A stretch of 64,000 nucleotides of DNA from Streptomyces achromogenes (GTDB taxonomy: Bacteria; Actinomycetota; Actinomycetes; Streptomycetales; Streptomycetaceae): positions 3,038,001 to 3,102,000 of the forward strand of contig NZ_JAUSYH010000001.1 of assembly GCF_030816715.1 (NCBI RefSeq), given 5' to 3'. Both the position numbers and the translations under genes were made by a program. Below are positions 8,962 to 17,671 of the stretch, piece after piece. The first letter of the stretch is position 1. Each line of letters starts with the position of its first letter. The notes under the pieces are model-generated. The model saw only the letters and a list, made by a program, of their open reading frames with translations, did not search any database and was not told the origin of the DNA.

Positions 8962-9447
8962 TCACTTCCCCGCGCCGCCCGCACCGACGGTCTCGGTGAC
9001 GGTCACGGTGACGGTCGGCCGGACGCCGGGTGCGGCGGAGCCGGACGGCTTGACCGGCGACGGCGTCGCGGACTTGCAGTCGCCGAGCCCGCTCACCCGG
9101 AACAGCTGCTTGCCGCCGACGACCGCGGTGAGATCCCCCCGTACGCAGGCCCCGTCGACCGCCCGCGCGATCCGGCCGTCGACCGTGATGTCGCGTCCGT
9201 CGGTGGTCTTGCCCCGGCAGTCCACGGCGGCGACGGCGCCCGCCTTCTTCTCGTCCTTGTACTGCGCCGTGCAGGTCAGCCAGCGCACGTCCACGTGCCG
9301 CCGCTGGATCTCGGCCGTGGCGGCCACGTCGGTGGTGTGCGCCACGGACAGGGCGCTCAACCCGCCCGGCTCGCACGCCACCACGCCGACCGCCGCGATC
9401 GCGAACGCCATCGCCGGAAACAGCCGATCACGCCTCAATACCCCCAT
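8962..9447 (-). CDS. Putative secreted lipoprotein
   Basis: A 161-residue protein of unknown function. The N-terminus is basic (MGVLRRDR), followed by a hydrophobic stretch (FPAMAFAIAAVGVV) and a lipobox-like VVAC with Cys at about residue 25, so it is probably a membrane-anchored lipoprotein. The mature part has four further cysteines (LTCTAQY, VDCRGK, GACVRG, LGDCKS) that could form two disulfides, then a low-complexity Ser/Pro/Thr/Val tail. It lies 45 bases upstream of the tricorn-type gene on the same strand. A simple signal-peptide reading is possible instead of a lipobox. Confidence 0.7.
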   Translation of the reverse strand: MGVLRRDRLFPAMAFAIAAVGVVACEPGGLSALSVAHTTDVAATAEIQRRHVDVRWLTCTAQYKDEKKAGAVAAVDCRGKTTDGRDITVDGRIARAVDGACVRGDLTAVVGGKQLFRVSGLGDCKSATPSPVKPSGSAAPGVRPTVTVTVTETVGAGGAGK

Positions 9448-9523
9448 GGACGGCAGCGTGCCACTCGGGCGCTCGCGGCGGTAGCCCGTATGCGGTCACG
9501 TTCCGCGCGGTTACCGTGGGCGC

Positions 9524-9919
9524 ATGAGCGGCAGGCGTCACAGAACCCTCGTCGTGGACGAGACGACCGTGTACGGGTGGACGGTCCGGCACCGCCACGG
9601 GGACGGGCAGCCGTGCCGGGAGATCCTCACCCTGCACCGGGACGGCCTGCGCACCCGCATCGTGTTCCGGGACGGCGAGGGGCGCTATTCGGGCGGCGGC
9701 GGATACGGGGCGCACAGCGGCGGGGTGGGCGATCGCCGCCATCATCTCAACCTCCACGAACCCGGTGTGGTGCGCGCCTTCGTCGACGAGGCAGTCCGGC
9801 GGGGACTGCTGCCCCTGGACGGGGAGTTGGACGGCTGGGAGCTGTTCACCGCGGTCGTGCTCAGCCGCGCAGCAGGAGCCACTCCTGAAGCTCCACCAGG
9901 TTCCCCTCCGGGTCCCTGA
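9524..9919 (+). CDS. Conserved hypothetical protein, about 131 residues
   Basis: I do not recognise a named family. The protein is small and soluble, His/Arg/Gly-rich, with a repeated strand-like pattern (TTVYGWTVRHRHGDG, LRTRIVFRDGEGRYSGGGGY) and a helical C-terminal half (VVRAFVDEAVRRGLLPL, then WELFTAVV). Codon use is like that of its neighbours. Its end overlaps the convergent VOC gene by 59 bases, so the last 20 or so residues (Ala/Pro/Gly-rich) are encoded opposite that gene's C-terminus. It starts 76 bases from the divergent lipoprotein gene. Confidence 0.6.
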   Translation: MSGRRHRTLVVDETTVYGWTVRHRHGDGQPCREILTLHRDGLRTRIVFRDGEGRYSGGGGYGAHSGGVGDRRHHLNLHEPGVVRAFVDEAVRRGLLPLDGELDGWELFTAVVLSRAAGATPEAPPGSPPGP

Positions 9920-10253
9920 GGTGGGCGACGCGCATGCGGTCGGTCATCGGGGCGGGGCCGTGGATCAGGTCGGCGCCGCGGGCCAAGACGTCCGCGCAGT
10001 AGGCGTCCAGGTCGTCGACGCGCAGCACCACCAGGGAGCGGTGCCCGTTCGCGGCGTCGCCCAGCTCGCCGAGCACCTCCGCCATCATCGCGCGGTCCTG
10101 GATCGCGATGCCCGCCGACCCGGAGGCGGGGCTGAACTTCTCGTACGGCCCCTGCTCCGCGCCCGACTGCGGCTTCAGCCCGAGGACGTCGGCGTAGAAC
10201 CGGTAGCAGACGGCGAAGTCCTCGACCAGCAGCCTGACTTGGACGAGTTCCAC
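9861..10253 (-). CDS. VOC-superfamily (glyoxalase-like) protein
   Basis: A 130-residue vicinal-oxygen-chelate fold protein with two beta-alpha-beta-beta-beta halves. The first is MELVQVRLLVEDFAVCYRFYADVLGL and the second ends HLRDPEGNLVELQEW, the usual metal-Glu strand. Substrate is unknown; relatives include glyoxalase I, dioxygenases and resistance proteins. The GTG start has a strong GGAGG five bases upstream, which fixes it. The 3' end overlaps a convergent hypothetical gene by 59 bases. It lies downstream of rsmE on the same strand, with a gap of about 66 bases. Confidence 0.85.
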   Translation of the reverse strand: MELVQVRLLVEDFAVCYRFYADVLGLKPQSGAEQGPYEKFSPASGSAGIAIQDRAMMAEVLGELGDAANGHRSLVVLRVDDLDAYCADVLARGADLIHGPAPMTDRMRVAHLRDPEGNLVELQEWLLLRG

Positions 10254-10319
10254 GAAAACCTCCGGAGGACGGGCGGCCGGACGGGCCGCCGCACGAGCGG
10301 GCGGGACAGGCGAACGGGG

Positions 10320-11066
10320 TCAGGACCAGCGGCCGGTGCGGCCGAGGACGAGGGCCGCGGCGGCCGTGCCGGCGGTCGAGGTGCGCAGCACGCTCCGGCC
10401 GAGCCGGTACGCCTTCGCGCCCGCCTCCTCGAAGAGCGCCAACTCCTCGGGCGACACGCCCCCTTCGGGGCCCACGACGAGCACGATCTCGCCCTCGGCT
10501 GGGAGTTCGGCGGCGGCCAGCGGCTCGCTGCCGTAGTCGCGGTCCTCGTGCAGGACGGCGGCGAAGTCGGCCCGGGCGAGGAGCGCGGCCACCTGGCGGG
10601 CGGTCGAGGCCTCCGCGACCTCGGGGAAGCGGACCCGGCGGGACTGCTTGCCGGCCTCGCGGGCGGTGGCCCGCCACTTGGCGAGCGCCTTGGCGCCGCG
10701 CTCGCCCTTCCACTGGGTGATGCAGCGCGCGGCCGCCCACGGCACGATCGCGTCGACGCCGGTCTCGGTCATCGTCTCGACGGCCAGCTCGCCCCGGTCG
10801 CCCTTGGGAAGGGCCTGCACGACGGTGATCCGGGGCGTCTCGACAGGCTCCTCGACCGTCTCGCCCAGCCGCACGACCAGCCGGTCCTTGCCCTCGGCGG
10901 CCACGACCCCGGCCCGCGCCCAGCGTCCGGCGCCGTCGGTGAGGACGACCTCCTCGCCGGCCCGCAGCCGCTTCACCGAGACGGCGTGCCGGCCCTCCGG
11001 CCCGTCCAGCACGAACTCGGTCCGGCCGCCCGGGAGTGCGTCGACGACGAAGACGGGGGCGGTCAT
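10320..11066 (-). CDS. rsmE: 16S rRNA m3U1498 methyltransferase RsmE
   Basis: A 248-residue SPOUT-class methyltransferase that methylates N3 of U1498 in 16S rRNA. The N-terminal PUA-like part (HAVSVKRLRAGEEVVLTDG) precedes the knotted SAM-binding domain with VVGPEGGVSPEELALFEE, LGRSVLRTSTAGTAA and VQALPKGDRGE, all diagnostic of RsmE. The ATG at 11066 overlaps the stop of the nitronate monooxygenase gene by 4 bases (ATGA). A longer in-frame extension reaches further upstream but is unrelated Arg/Gly-rich sequence inside that gene, so I reject it. In many actinobacteria rsmE lies near dnaJ-hrcA, as it does here. Confidence 0.95.
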   Translation of the reverse strand: MTAPVFVVDALPGGRTEFVLDGPEGRHAVSVKRLRAGEEVVLTDGAGRWARAGVVAAEGKDRLVVRLGETVEEPVETPRITVVQALPKGDRGELAVETMTETGVDAIVPWAAARCITQWKGERGAKALAKWRATAREAGKQSRRVRFPEVAEASTARQVAALLARADFAAVLHEDRDYGSEPLAAAELPAEGEIVLVVGPEGGVSPEELALFEEAGAKAYRLGRSVLRTSTAGTAAAALVLGRTGRWS

Positions 11067-12154
11067 CGGGCACCGCCCTCTCCGGCCGGAAAGCCCTGTG
11101 ACAACGCTGTCCGTGCCGCGGCGAGTTCGGTCACCAGTACCTCCACCAGTCGTCCGGCGGGCAGTTCGCGGGCCATCCGGTGGCCCTGCCCCGCCCACAG
11201 CGCCATCCCCTGGGCGTCCCCCGCCTTGGCCGCCGCCTTGCGCAGCGGCACGGTGAGGTGGTGCACCTCCGGGTAGGCGGCGGGCGCGTACGGGCCGTGC
11301 TCGCGCAGGAAACGGTTGACCAGGCCGCGGGCCGGGCGGCCGGAGAAGGCGCGGGTCAGCTCGGTGCGCACGAAGAGGGGGTTGGTCAGCGCCTGCTTGT
11401 GCACGGCGTGCGCGCCGGACTCGGGCGTGGCGAGGAACGCCGTGCCCAGCTGGGCCGCGCTCGCGCCGGCCGCGAGGACCGCGGCGATCTGGCTGCCGCG
11501 CATGATGCCGCCGGCGGCGACGATCGGCAGGCTCACGGACTCGCGGACCTGGGCGACCAGGGAGAGCAGACCGATGCCGCAGCCGTCGTTCTCGGGGTTG
11601 TCCCGGTGGCTGCCCTGGTGTCCGCCGGCCTCCACACCCTGTACGACGACCGCGTCCGCGCCGGCCCGCTCCACCGCGAGGGCCTCCTCGGCGGTGGTCG
11701 CCGTGACCAGCGTGAACGTTCCCGCGCGGCGCAGCGCCTCCAGCGCCTCGCCGCTCGGGACGCCGAAGTGGAAGGACACGACGGGCGCGGGGTTGTCCAG
11801 CAGCACCGCGAGTTTGGCGTCGTACCCGTCGTCGCGGCCGCTGTCCGGATCGCCGAGCTCCGTGTCGTACCAGACGGCCTCACCGGCCAGCTGGTGGGCG
11901 TAGACGTCGACGGCGCCGGTCTCCGCATACTCGGGCTGCGGCATGAAGAGGTTGACGCCGAAGGGGCGGCCGGTGAGGCTGCGCAGCTGCTTGATGTCCT
12001 GGTACATGCCGTCGGCCGTCTTGTACCCGGCCGCGAGGAATCCGAGTCCGCCCGCCTCGGACACGGCGGCCGCGAGCTGCGGGACGGAGACACCGCCCGC
12101 CATGGGGGCCTGCACGATCGGGTGAGGGAGGAGATCGGTCAGCGCGGAGGACAT
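11063..12154 (-). CDS. Nitronate monooxygenase (NPD/2-nitropropane dioxygenase family)
   Basis: A 363-residue FMN-dependent TIM-barrel enzyme that oxidises alkyl nitronates to carbonyl compounds and nitrite. Motifs seen are PIVQAPMAGGVSVPQLAAAV at the N-terminus, VVQGVEAGGHQGSH with the catalytic His, AAGGIMRG and AAQLGTAFL for FMN phosphate binding. It is translationally coupled to rsmE by a 4-base overlap. The 196-base gap to dnaJ holds an interspersed repeat. Physiological substrate is uncertain; detoxification of 3-nitropropionate-type nitronates is usual for the family. Confidence 0.9.
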   Translation of the reverse strand: MSSALTDLLPHPIVQAPMAGGVSVPQLAAAVSEAGGLGFLAAGYKTADGMYQDIKQLRSLTGRPFGVNLFMPQPEYAETGAVDVYAHQLAGEAVWYDTELGDPDSGRDDGYDAKLAVLLDNPAPVVSFHFGVPSGEALEALRRAGTFTLVTATTAEEALAVERAGADAVVVQGVEAGGHQGSHRDNPENDGCGIGLLSLVAQVRESVSLPIVAAGGIMRGSQIAAVLAAGASAAQLGTAFLATPESGAHAVHKQALTNPLFVRTELTRAFSGRPARGLVNRFLREHGPYAPAAYPEVHHLTVPLRKAAAKAGDAQGMALWAGQGHRMARELPAGRLVEVLVTELAAARTALSQGFPAGEGGAR

Positions 12155-12222
12155 GGCGGCATGTTGTCACGTCCTCAGAACAAGTCCGAATCGACCCTTC
12201 CCCCAGGCGTCCGGTGTCACCG

Positions 12223-12338
12223 TCAGCCCGTCCGGCGCTTGAGGACGAGGCCCTTCGGGGGCCGGAAAGCGGGGGTCCGGGGGCGCAGCCCCCGAGGACG
12301 GGAAGGGACGGGGCGGCGGGGGCGGAAACAGCCCGCCG
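12223..12338. repeat. Streptomyces-type interspersed intergenic repeat
   Basis: This gap carries the sequence family CCGTCCGGCGCTTGAGGACG, then GAGGCCCTTCGGGGGCC, then a GGGGGC-GCA-GCCCCC hairpin, then GACGGGAAGGGACGGGGC and CCCGCCGC. From memory this module recurs in intergenic regions of many Streptomyces genomes. It lies just past the 3' end of dnaJ and could act as its terminator. The identification is by recall, not by a search. Confidence 0.75.
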
Positions 12339-12350
12339 CACCCTCACCCG

Positions 12351-13487
12351 TCACCGCCCGTTGAACGCGTCCTTCAGCCGCGAGAACAGGCCCTGCTGCC
12401 CGGGCTGGAACTGCCCCGTGGGTCGCTCCTCGCCCCGCAGCTTCGCGAGCTCCCGCAGCAGCCGCTCCTGCTCGGGATCCAGCTTCGTCGGCGTCTGCAC
12501 CTCGACGTGCACGATGAGGTCGCCGCGCCCGCCGCCGCGCAGATGCGTGACGCCCCGGCCGTGCAGCGGGATCGACTGGCCGGACTGCGTGCCGGGCCGG
12601 ATGTCGACCTCCTCCAGGCCGTCCAGCGTCTCCAGGGGCACCTTCGTGCCGAGGGACGCCGCCGTCATCGGCAGGGTCACCGTGCAGTGCAGGTCGTCGC
12701 CGCGCCGCTGGAACTGGGCGTGCGGCAGCTCGTGGATCTCCACGTACAGGTCGCCGGCGGGGCCGCCGCCGGGGCCGACCTCGCCCTCGCCCGCGAGCTG
12801 GATCCGGGTGCCGTTGTCGACGCCGGCCGGGATCTTCACCGTCAGGGTGCGGCGCGAGCGCACGCGCCCGTCGCCCGCGCACTCCGGGCACGGGGTCGGC
12901 ACGACGGTGCCGAAGCCCTGGCACTGCGGACACGGCCGCGACGTCATGACCTGGCCCAGGAAGGACCGGGTCACCTGCGACACCTCGCCGCGGCCGCGGC
13001 ACATGTCACAGGTCTGGGCGCTGGTGCCGGGGGCCGCGCCCTCGCCGCTGCACGTCGTGCAGACGATCGCCGTGTCGACCTGGAGGTCCTTCGTGGTGCC
13101 GAAGGCCGCCTCCTCGAGGTCGATCTCCAGCCGGATCATCGCGTCCTGGCCGCGCCGGGTGCGCGAGCGCGGCCCGCGCTGCGACGCCGTGCCGAAGAAC
13201 GCGTCCATGATGTCGGAGAAGTTGCCGAAGCCACCCGCCCCGAAGCCGCCTGCGCCACCGCCGCCCGCCTGGGACAGCGGGTCGCCGCCGAGGTCGTAGA
13301 CCTGCTTCTTCTGCGGGTCCGACAGCACCTCGTAGGCGGCGTTGATCTCCTTGAACCGCTCCTGGGTCTTCGGATCCGGGTTGACGTCCGGGTGCAGCTC
13401 GCGCGCGAGCCTCCGGAATGCCTTCTTGATCTCTTCCTGCGACGCGTCGCGGCGCACGCCGAGGACGGCGTAGTAGTCCGTGGCCAC
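12351..13487 (-). CDS. dnaJ: Chaperone DnaJ (DnaJ2)
   Basis: A 378-residue type I DnaJ co-chaperone of DnaK. The J domain occupies residues 1-70 with HPD in LHPDVN, followed by a Gly-rich linker ([16 protein letters not shown]). The zinc domain has all four CxxCxGxG repeats ([32 protein letters not shown]), and the C-terminal substrate-binding domains follow. The GTG start directly abuts the hrcA stop, so the two form one operon under CIRCE control. This hrcA-linked copy is normally the second DnaJ of Streptomyces; the dnaK-linked copy is elsewhere. Confidence 0.96.
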   Translation of the reverse strand: MATDYYAVLGVRRDASQEEIKKAFRRLARELHPDVNPDPKTQERFKEINAAYEVLSDPQKKQVYDLGGDPLSQAGGGGAGGFGAGGFGNFSDIMDAFFGTASQRGPRSRTRRGQDAMIRLEIDLEEAAFGTTKDLQVDTAIVCTTCSGEGAAPGTSAQTCDMCRGRGEVSQVTRSFLGQVMTSRPCPQCQGFGTVVPTPCPECAGDGRVRSRRTLTVKIPAGVDNGTRIQLAGEGEVGPGGGPAGDLYVEIHELPHAQFQRRGDDLHCTVTLPMTAASLGTKVPLETLDGLEEVDIRPGTQSGQSIPLHGRGVTHLRGGGRGDLIVHVEVQTPTKLDPEQERLLRELAKLRGEERPTGQFQPGQQGLFSRLKDAFNGR

Positions 13488-14504
13488 TTACGACTCCGCC
13501 AGGATCTGTCCGACGTACCGTGCCACCGCTCGTACCGCTCCCATCGTTCCCGGATAATCCATGCGGGTCGGTCCGACCACGCCGAGTTTGGCGACTGCCT
13601 CGCCGCCCGAACCGTAGCCGACCGACACCACCGAAGTGGAGTTGAGCCCCTCGTAGGCGTTCTCGTGACCGATGCGTACGGTCATGCCCGAATCCCCCGC
13701 CTCGCCAAGGAGCTTGAGGAGCACGACCTGCTCCTCGAGGGCCTCCAGGACGGGCCGGATGGTGAGGGGAAAGTCATGTCCGAAGCGGGTGAGATTGGCG
13801 GTTCCGCCGATCATCAGCCGCTCCTCGTTCTCCTCGACGAGCGTCTCCAGGAGGGTGGAGAGCACCGTCGTGACGGTCCCGCGGTCCTCGGCCTCGAAGG
13901 CCTCCGGCAGGTCCTCCACCAGCCGCGGCACGTCCGAGAACCGGCGGCCGGCCACGCGGCTGTTGAGCCGTGCGCGCAGATCCGCCAGCGAGGACTCCCC
14001 GAAGGGCGCCGGGCAGTCCACCAGCCGCTGCTCGACCCGCCCGGTGTCCGTGATCAGCACCAGCATCAGGCGGGCGGGCGCGAGCGAGAGGAGCTCCACG
14101 TGCCGCACGGTCGAACGGGTCAGGGACGGGTACTGCACCACGGCGACCTGCCGGGTGAGCTGCGCGAGCAGCCGAACCGTCCGCGCCACGACGTCGTCGA
14201 GGTCGACCGCGCCGTCCAGGAAGTTCTGGATGGCGCGCCGCTCGGGGCCGGTCATCGGTTTGACGCCGGCCAGTTTGTCCACGAAGAGCCGGTAGCCCTT
14301 GTCGGTGGGGATCCGCCCGGCGCTGGTGTGCGGCTGGGCGATGTACCCCTCGTCCTCCAGGGCGGCCATGTCGTTGCGGACCGTCGCCGGGGAGACGCCG
14401 AGGTTGTGGCGCTCGGTGAGCGCCTTGGACCCCACGGGCTCCTCGGTGCCGACGTAGTCCTGGACGATGGCGCGCAGCACCTGGAGCCTGCGTTCACTCA
14501 GCAT
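13488..14504 (-). CDS. hrcA: Heat-inducible transcription repressor HrcA
   Basis: A 338-residue repressor of class I heat-shock genes. The N-terminal winged helix reads [17 protein letters not shown] then [20 protein letters not shown]. The HrcA dimerisation/GAF-like domain follows, ending with the conserved [17 protein letters not shown] and [12 protein letters not shown]. The start is the ATG at 14504, nine bases after a GGAGGT; a GTG abutting that GGAGGT is too close. A CIRCE inverted repeat at 14555-14581 lies 50 bases upstream, so HrcA represses its own operon and dnaJ. Confidence 0.97.
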   Translation of the reverse strand: MLSERRLQVLRAIVQDYVGTEEPVGSKALTERHNLGVSPATVRNDMAALEDEGYIAQPHTSAGRIPTDKGYRLFVDKLAGVKPMTGPERRAIQNFLDGAVDLDDVVARTVRLLAQLTRQVAVVQYPSLTRSTVRHVELLSLAPARLMLVLITDTGRVEQRLVDCPAPFGESSLADLRARLNSRVAGRRFSDVPRLVEDLPEAFEAEDRGTVTTVLSTLLETLVEENEERLMIGGTANLTRFGHDFPLTIRPVLEALEEQVVLLKLLGEAGDSGMTVRIGHENAYEGLNSTSVVSVGYGSGGEAVAKLGVVGPTRMDYPGTMGAVRAVARYVGQILAES

Positions 14505-14554
14505 CGCGCGCACACCTCCAGAATCTCGTCCCCCAGTCCCCTGGGCCTTCGCGT

Positions 14555-14581
14555 TTGGCACTCTTCACATTCGAGTGCCAG
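14555..14581. promoter_or_regulatory. CIRCE operator (HrcA binding site)
   Basis: The sequence TTGGCACTC, then nine bases, then GAGTGCCAG is an almost perfect match to the CIRCE consensus TTAGCACTC-N9-GAGTGCTAA, with compensating changes that keep both arms complementary over eight pairs. It lies 50 bases upstream of hrcA and on the promoter side. HrcA binding here is established for this element class in Streptomyces. Confidence 0.95.
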
Positions 14582-14664
14582 CGCTCCCCGGCCAGTGTAC
14601 GGCTGTGGGGTACACCCGGGGCAAGGTCGGCCCCGGCACGGGCGCCTGCGGTTAGCGTCGCGGT

Positions 14665-15393
14665 ATGACGATGACTTGGGAAGAGCTGGGATGGGAGCGG
14701 GTCGCGGCCGGGGTGGGCCGGTGCCGGCTGCCGGGCTGGGACTGCACGGTGGGGCTGGTCGTCGGGGCGGGCGCGGCACTGGTGATCGACGCCGGATCGA
14801 CGCTGGCGGAGGGGGCGCTGCTGCGGGCGCAGGCCGAGGAGCTCGCCGGCGGGCGTGTGACTCATCTCGCGCTCACACACCCCCATTTCGACCATGTGCT
14901 GGGGGCGGCGGCGTTCGCCGGCGCGGAGGTGTTCGGGGCGGTGGGCATCGACTCCGTGACGGCCGGCGAGCTGCGGGAGGACGCGGTCCGGCAGGGGGTG
15001 GACGAGGCGGCGGCGACGGAGGCCGCGGACACGCTCGTGCGGCCCCGCCACTTCGTCTCCGGGGAGTGGACGCTCGACCTGGGCGAGGGCCGTCAGGTCC
15101 TGCTGGCGAACGTGGGCCCCGCGCACTCCGCCCACGATCTGGTGGTCCTCGTCCCGGGTGCGGAGGCCGGCGAGCCCGAGACGGTCTTCTGCGGCGATCT
15201 GGTCGAGGAGTCCGGTGATCCGCAGGCCGGCCCGGACGCGGTGCCGTCGCGCTGGCCCGCCGCCCTCGACCGGCTCCTCGACCTCGGCGGCGAGGACGCG
15301 CGGTACGTGCCCGGTCACGGGGCCGTGGCGGACGCGGCGTTCGTGCGGGCGCAGCGGGACGCGCTCGCGGAGCGATTCGGCGTGTCGCCGTAA
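14665..15393 (+). CDS. MBL-fold metallo-hydrolase
   Basis: A 242-residue metallo-beta-lactamase fold hydrolase. The Zn motif is LTHPHFDHVLG (HxHxD, with F replacing the usual A or G), a second metal His is in VGPAHSAHDLVVLVPG, the bridging Asp in FCGDLVEESG, and the last His in YVPGHGAV. This pattern fits quinoprotein relay (SoxH-like) or glyoxalase II-like hydrolases rather than RNase Z. Substrate is unknown. It is divergent from hrcA, 160 bases away, and followed 33 bases later by the DUF3097 gene on the same strand. A second ATG two codons in is an alternative start. Confidence 0.85.
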   Translation: MTMTWEELGWERVAAGVGRCRLPGWDCTVGLVVGAGAALVIDAGSTLAEGALLRAQAEELAGGRVTHLALTHPHFDHVLGAAAFAGAEVFGAVGIDSVTAGELREDAVRQGVDEAAATEAADTLVRPRHFVSGEWTLDLGEGRQVLLANVGPAHSAHDLVVLVPGAEAGEPETVFCGDLVEESGDPQAGPDAVPSRWPAALDRLLDLGGEDARYVPGHGAVADAAFVRAQRDALAERFGVSP

Positions 15394-15426
15394 TCCCGTT
15401 CCGGGGATTCTCCTATCGTCATCCGA

Positions 15427-16236
15427 ATGCGCCAGTACTCCGCCGACCTGACCCCTCCCTGGAAGAAGCCGACGCCGGTTCCCGAGGTCGCGGCGGAGCC
15501 CGGCCTGGTGGTGGAGGAGCCCGGCACCGGTTTCTGCGGCGCGGTGATCCGCTGCGAGGCGGGCACGGTGACCCTGGAGGACCGCTTCGGCAAGCACCGG
15601 GTGTTCCCGCTGGAGCCGCGCGGTTTCCTCCTGGAGGGCAGGGTGGTGACCCTGGTGCGACCCGCCGCGGGTCCCGCACGTCCCGCCCGCACCGCCTCGG
15701 GTTCGGTCGCCGTCCCCGGTGCCCGCGCGCGGGTCGCCCGCGCCGGCCGGATCTACGTCGAGGGCCGGCACGACGCCGAGCTGGTCGAGAAGGTGTGGGG
15801 CGACGACCTGCGCGTCGAGGGCGTGGTCGTGGAGTACCTGGAGGGGGTCGACGACCTGCCGTCGATCGTCGCCGAGTTCGGCCCCGGCCCGGACGCGAAG
15901 CTGGGCGTCCTGGTGGACCACCTGGTGCCGGGGACGAAGGAGTGGCGCATCGCGCAGGCGGTGACCAGCGAGCACGCGCTGGTCGTCGGCCACCCGTACA
16001 TCGACATCTGGGAGGCCGTGAAACCGGCGTCCCTGGGGATCGCGGGGTGGCCCCGGGTCCCGCACGGCCAGGACTGGAAGACGGGCGTGTGCCGGGCACT
16101 GGGCTGGCCGTCGGAGAACACCGGGGCGGTGTGGCAGGCGATCCTGAAGCGGGTCGGCTCCTACAAGGACCTGGAGCCGGAGTTGCTGGGCCGCGTGGAG
16201 GAACTGATCGACTTCGTCACGGACGGCGGGGCCTGA
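15427..16236 (+). CDS. DUF3097 family protein
   Basis: A 269-residue actinobacterial conserved protein (DUF3097 by recognition of the sequence pattern). The first 70 residues look like a small beta-barrel (GFCGAVIRCEAGTVTLEDRFG), and the rest resembles a Toprim-like fold with IYVEGRHDAELVEKVWGDDL and VLVDHLVPGTKEWRIAQ. The Glu of YVEG and the acidic LVDH pair are the features Toprim proteins use to bind Mg. No function is established to my knowledge. It may be cotranscribed with the preceding MBL gene, and a short hairpin follows. Confidence 0.85.
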   Translation: MRQYSADLTPPWKKPTPVPEVAAEPGLVVEEPGTGFCGAVIRCEAGTVTLEDRFGKHRVFPLEPRGFLLEGRVVTLVRPAAGPARPARTASGSVAVPGARARVARAGRIYVEGRHDAELVEKVWGDDLRVEGVVVEYLEGVDDLPSIVAEFGPGPDAKLGVLVDHLVPGTKEWRIAQAVTSEHALVVGHPYIDIWEAVKPASLGIAGWPRVPHGQDWKTGVCRALGWPSENTGAVWQAILKRVGSYKDLEPELLGRVEELIDFVTDGGA

Positions 16237-16245
16237 CGTCCGTCC

Positions 16246-16263
16246 GCACGGGCTCCGCCGTGC
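16246..16263. terminator. Hairpin between DUF3097 and hemW
   Basis: GCACGG, six-base loop, CCGTGC in the 48-base gap between two convergent genes. It lacks a clear T-run on either side, as is common for Streptomyces terminators. It may serve both genes. Confidence 0.5.
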
Positions 16264-16284
16264 CGTGCAGGGGCCCCGGGGTGA

Positions 16285-17517
16285 TCAGTCCACGAGATCC
16301 CGCACCACCGCGTCCGCCAGCAGACGGCCGCGCAGCGTGAGCACCGCGCGTCCCTCGTCGTACGGTCCGCCTTCCAGCAGCCCCTCCCCCAGCGCCCGGC
16401 GGGACGCCGTGAGCCCGGCCGGCCGGAGCAGGTCGAGCGGCGCCCCCTCGCGCAGCCGCAGCTCCAGCAGGATGCGCTCCACCCGGCGGTCCTCGTCGGA
16501 CAGCAGCTCCCGGCCCGCGCCCGGGGAGCGGCCCGCCGCCAGCGCCGCCGCGTACGCCCCCGGATGCTTGACGTTCCACCAGCGCACCCCGCCGACGTGC
16601 GAGTGCGCGCCCGGCCCGGCGCCCCACCAGTCGGCGCCGCGCCAGTACAGCTCGTTGTGCAGGCAGCGCGCCGCCCGCGACGTGGCCCAGTTGGAGACCT
16701 CGTACCAGTCGAAGCCCGCCGCCGACAGCACCTCGTCCGCGATCAGATAGCGGTCGGCGTGCACGTCGTCGTCGGTCATCGGGACCTCGCCGCGGCGGAT
16801 CCGGCGGGCCAGTTGCGTGCCCTCCTCGACGATCAGGGCGTACGCGCTGACGTGGTCGGGTCCGGCGCCCAGGGCCGCCTCCAGCGAGGCCCGCCAGTCG
16901 TCGTCCGACTCCCCCGGGGTGCCGTAGATCAGGTCCAGGTTGACGTGGTCGAAGCCCGCCGCCCGCGCCTCCGCCACACACCGCTCGGGCCGGCCGGGCG
17001 TGTGGGTGCGGTCGAGGACCTTCAGCACGTGCTGCCGCGCGCTCTGCATGCCGAACGAGACCCGGTTGAAGCCGCCCTCGCGCAGGGCCGTCAGATAGGC
17101 GGGGTCGACGGACTCCGGGTTGGCCTCCGTCGTCACCTCGGCGTCCGCCGCGAGGCCGAACTCCTCGCGGACCGCGCCCAGCATCCGTACCAGGTCGGAC
17201 GCGGCCAGCAGGGTCGGCGTGCCACCGCCGACGAAGACCGTGCGGACCTCGCGCGGGTCGTCGCCGAGGACCTTGCGAGCCAGCCTGATCTCGTCGATCA
17301 GGGTGTCCGCGTAGTTGTCGCGGGAGGCGAGGACTCCGCCGGTGCCGCGCAGCTCGGTCGCGGTGTAGGTGTTGAAGTCGCAGTACCCGCAGCGGGTCGC
17401 GCAGTACGGAACGTGCAGGTAGAACCCGAGAGGGCGGTCGGCGGCGCCGGCGAGCGCGGACGCCGGGAGCGCGCCGTCGCCGGGAACCGGCTCGCCGTCG
17501 GGGAGTGCGGAAGGCAT
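16285..17517 (-). CDS. hemW: Radical SAM haem chaperone HemW (HemN-like)
   Basis: A 410-residue radical SAM protein. The cluster motif is FYLHVPYCATRCGYCDF (CxxxCxxC plus the extra Cys of HemN/HemW), followed by VFVGGGTPTLL, EANPES and GFNRVSFGMQS. In HemW this set accompanies haem binding and insertion into respiratory enzymes; true HemN coproporphyrinogen dehydrogenases have a different N-terminus. The ATG at 17517 (MPSALPDGEP) gives the usual Streptomyces start; a longer frame upstream is Arg/Ala-rich and unlikely. The gene is convergent with DUF3097. Confidence 0.93.
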   Translation of the reverse strand: MPSALPDGEPVPGDGALPASALAGAADRPLGFYLHVPYCATRCGYCDFNTYTATELRGTGGVLASRDNYADTLIDEIRLARKVLGDDPREVRTVFVGGGTPTLLAASDLVRMLGAVREEFGLAADAEVTTEANPESVDPAYLTALREGGFNRVSFGMQSARQHVLKVLDRTHTPGRPERCVAEARAAGFDHVNLDLIYGTPGESDDDWRASLEAALGAGPDHVSAYALIVEEGTQLARRIRRGEVPMTDDDVHADRYLIADEVLSAAGFDWYEVSNWATSRAARCLHNELYWRGADWWGAGPGAHSHVGGVRWWNVKHPGAYAAALAAGRSPGAGRELLSDEDRRVERILLELRLREGAPLDLLRPAGLTASRRALGEGLLEGGPYDEGRAVLTLRGRLLADAVVRDLVD

Positions 17518-17671
17518 ACGGCCCATTGTCCCGCACGTCCGCACCGCCCCTCGTCGGCCCGCTTCGCCGCTGCCTCGACCCGCTTCGCCGCGTCGGCTCT
17601 CGTCGGCACGCGCCCTCGCCCGCGCCGCGCCCTCGGCACCGGCCCGGGACCGCGGCAAAGCCGGGCCTCCG

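Noticed and set aside
11067..11198. N-terminal extension of RsmE
   Set aside because: The extra residues are Arg/Gly/Thr-rich, lie inside the upstream coding sequence, and the ATG at 11066 forms a normal 4-base overlap.
12507..15218. 900-codon plus-strand frame opposite dnaJ and hrcA
   Set aside because: Composition is typical of antisense shadow, it spans two genes and the CIRCE operator, and dnaJ and hrcA are unambiguous.
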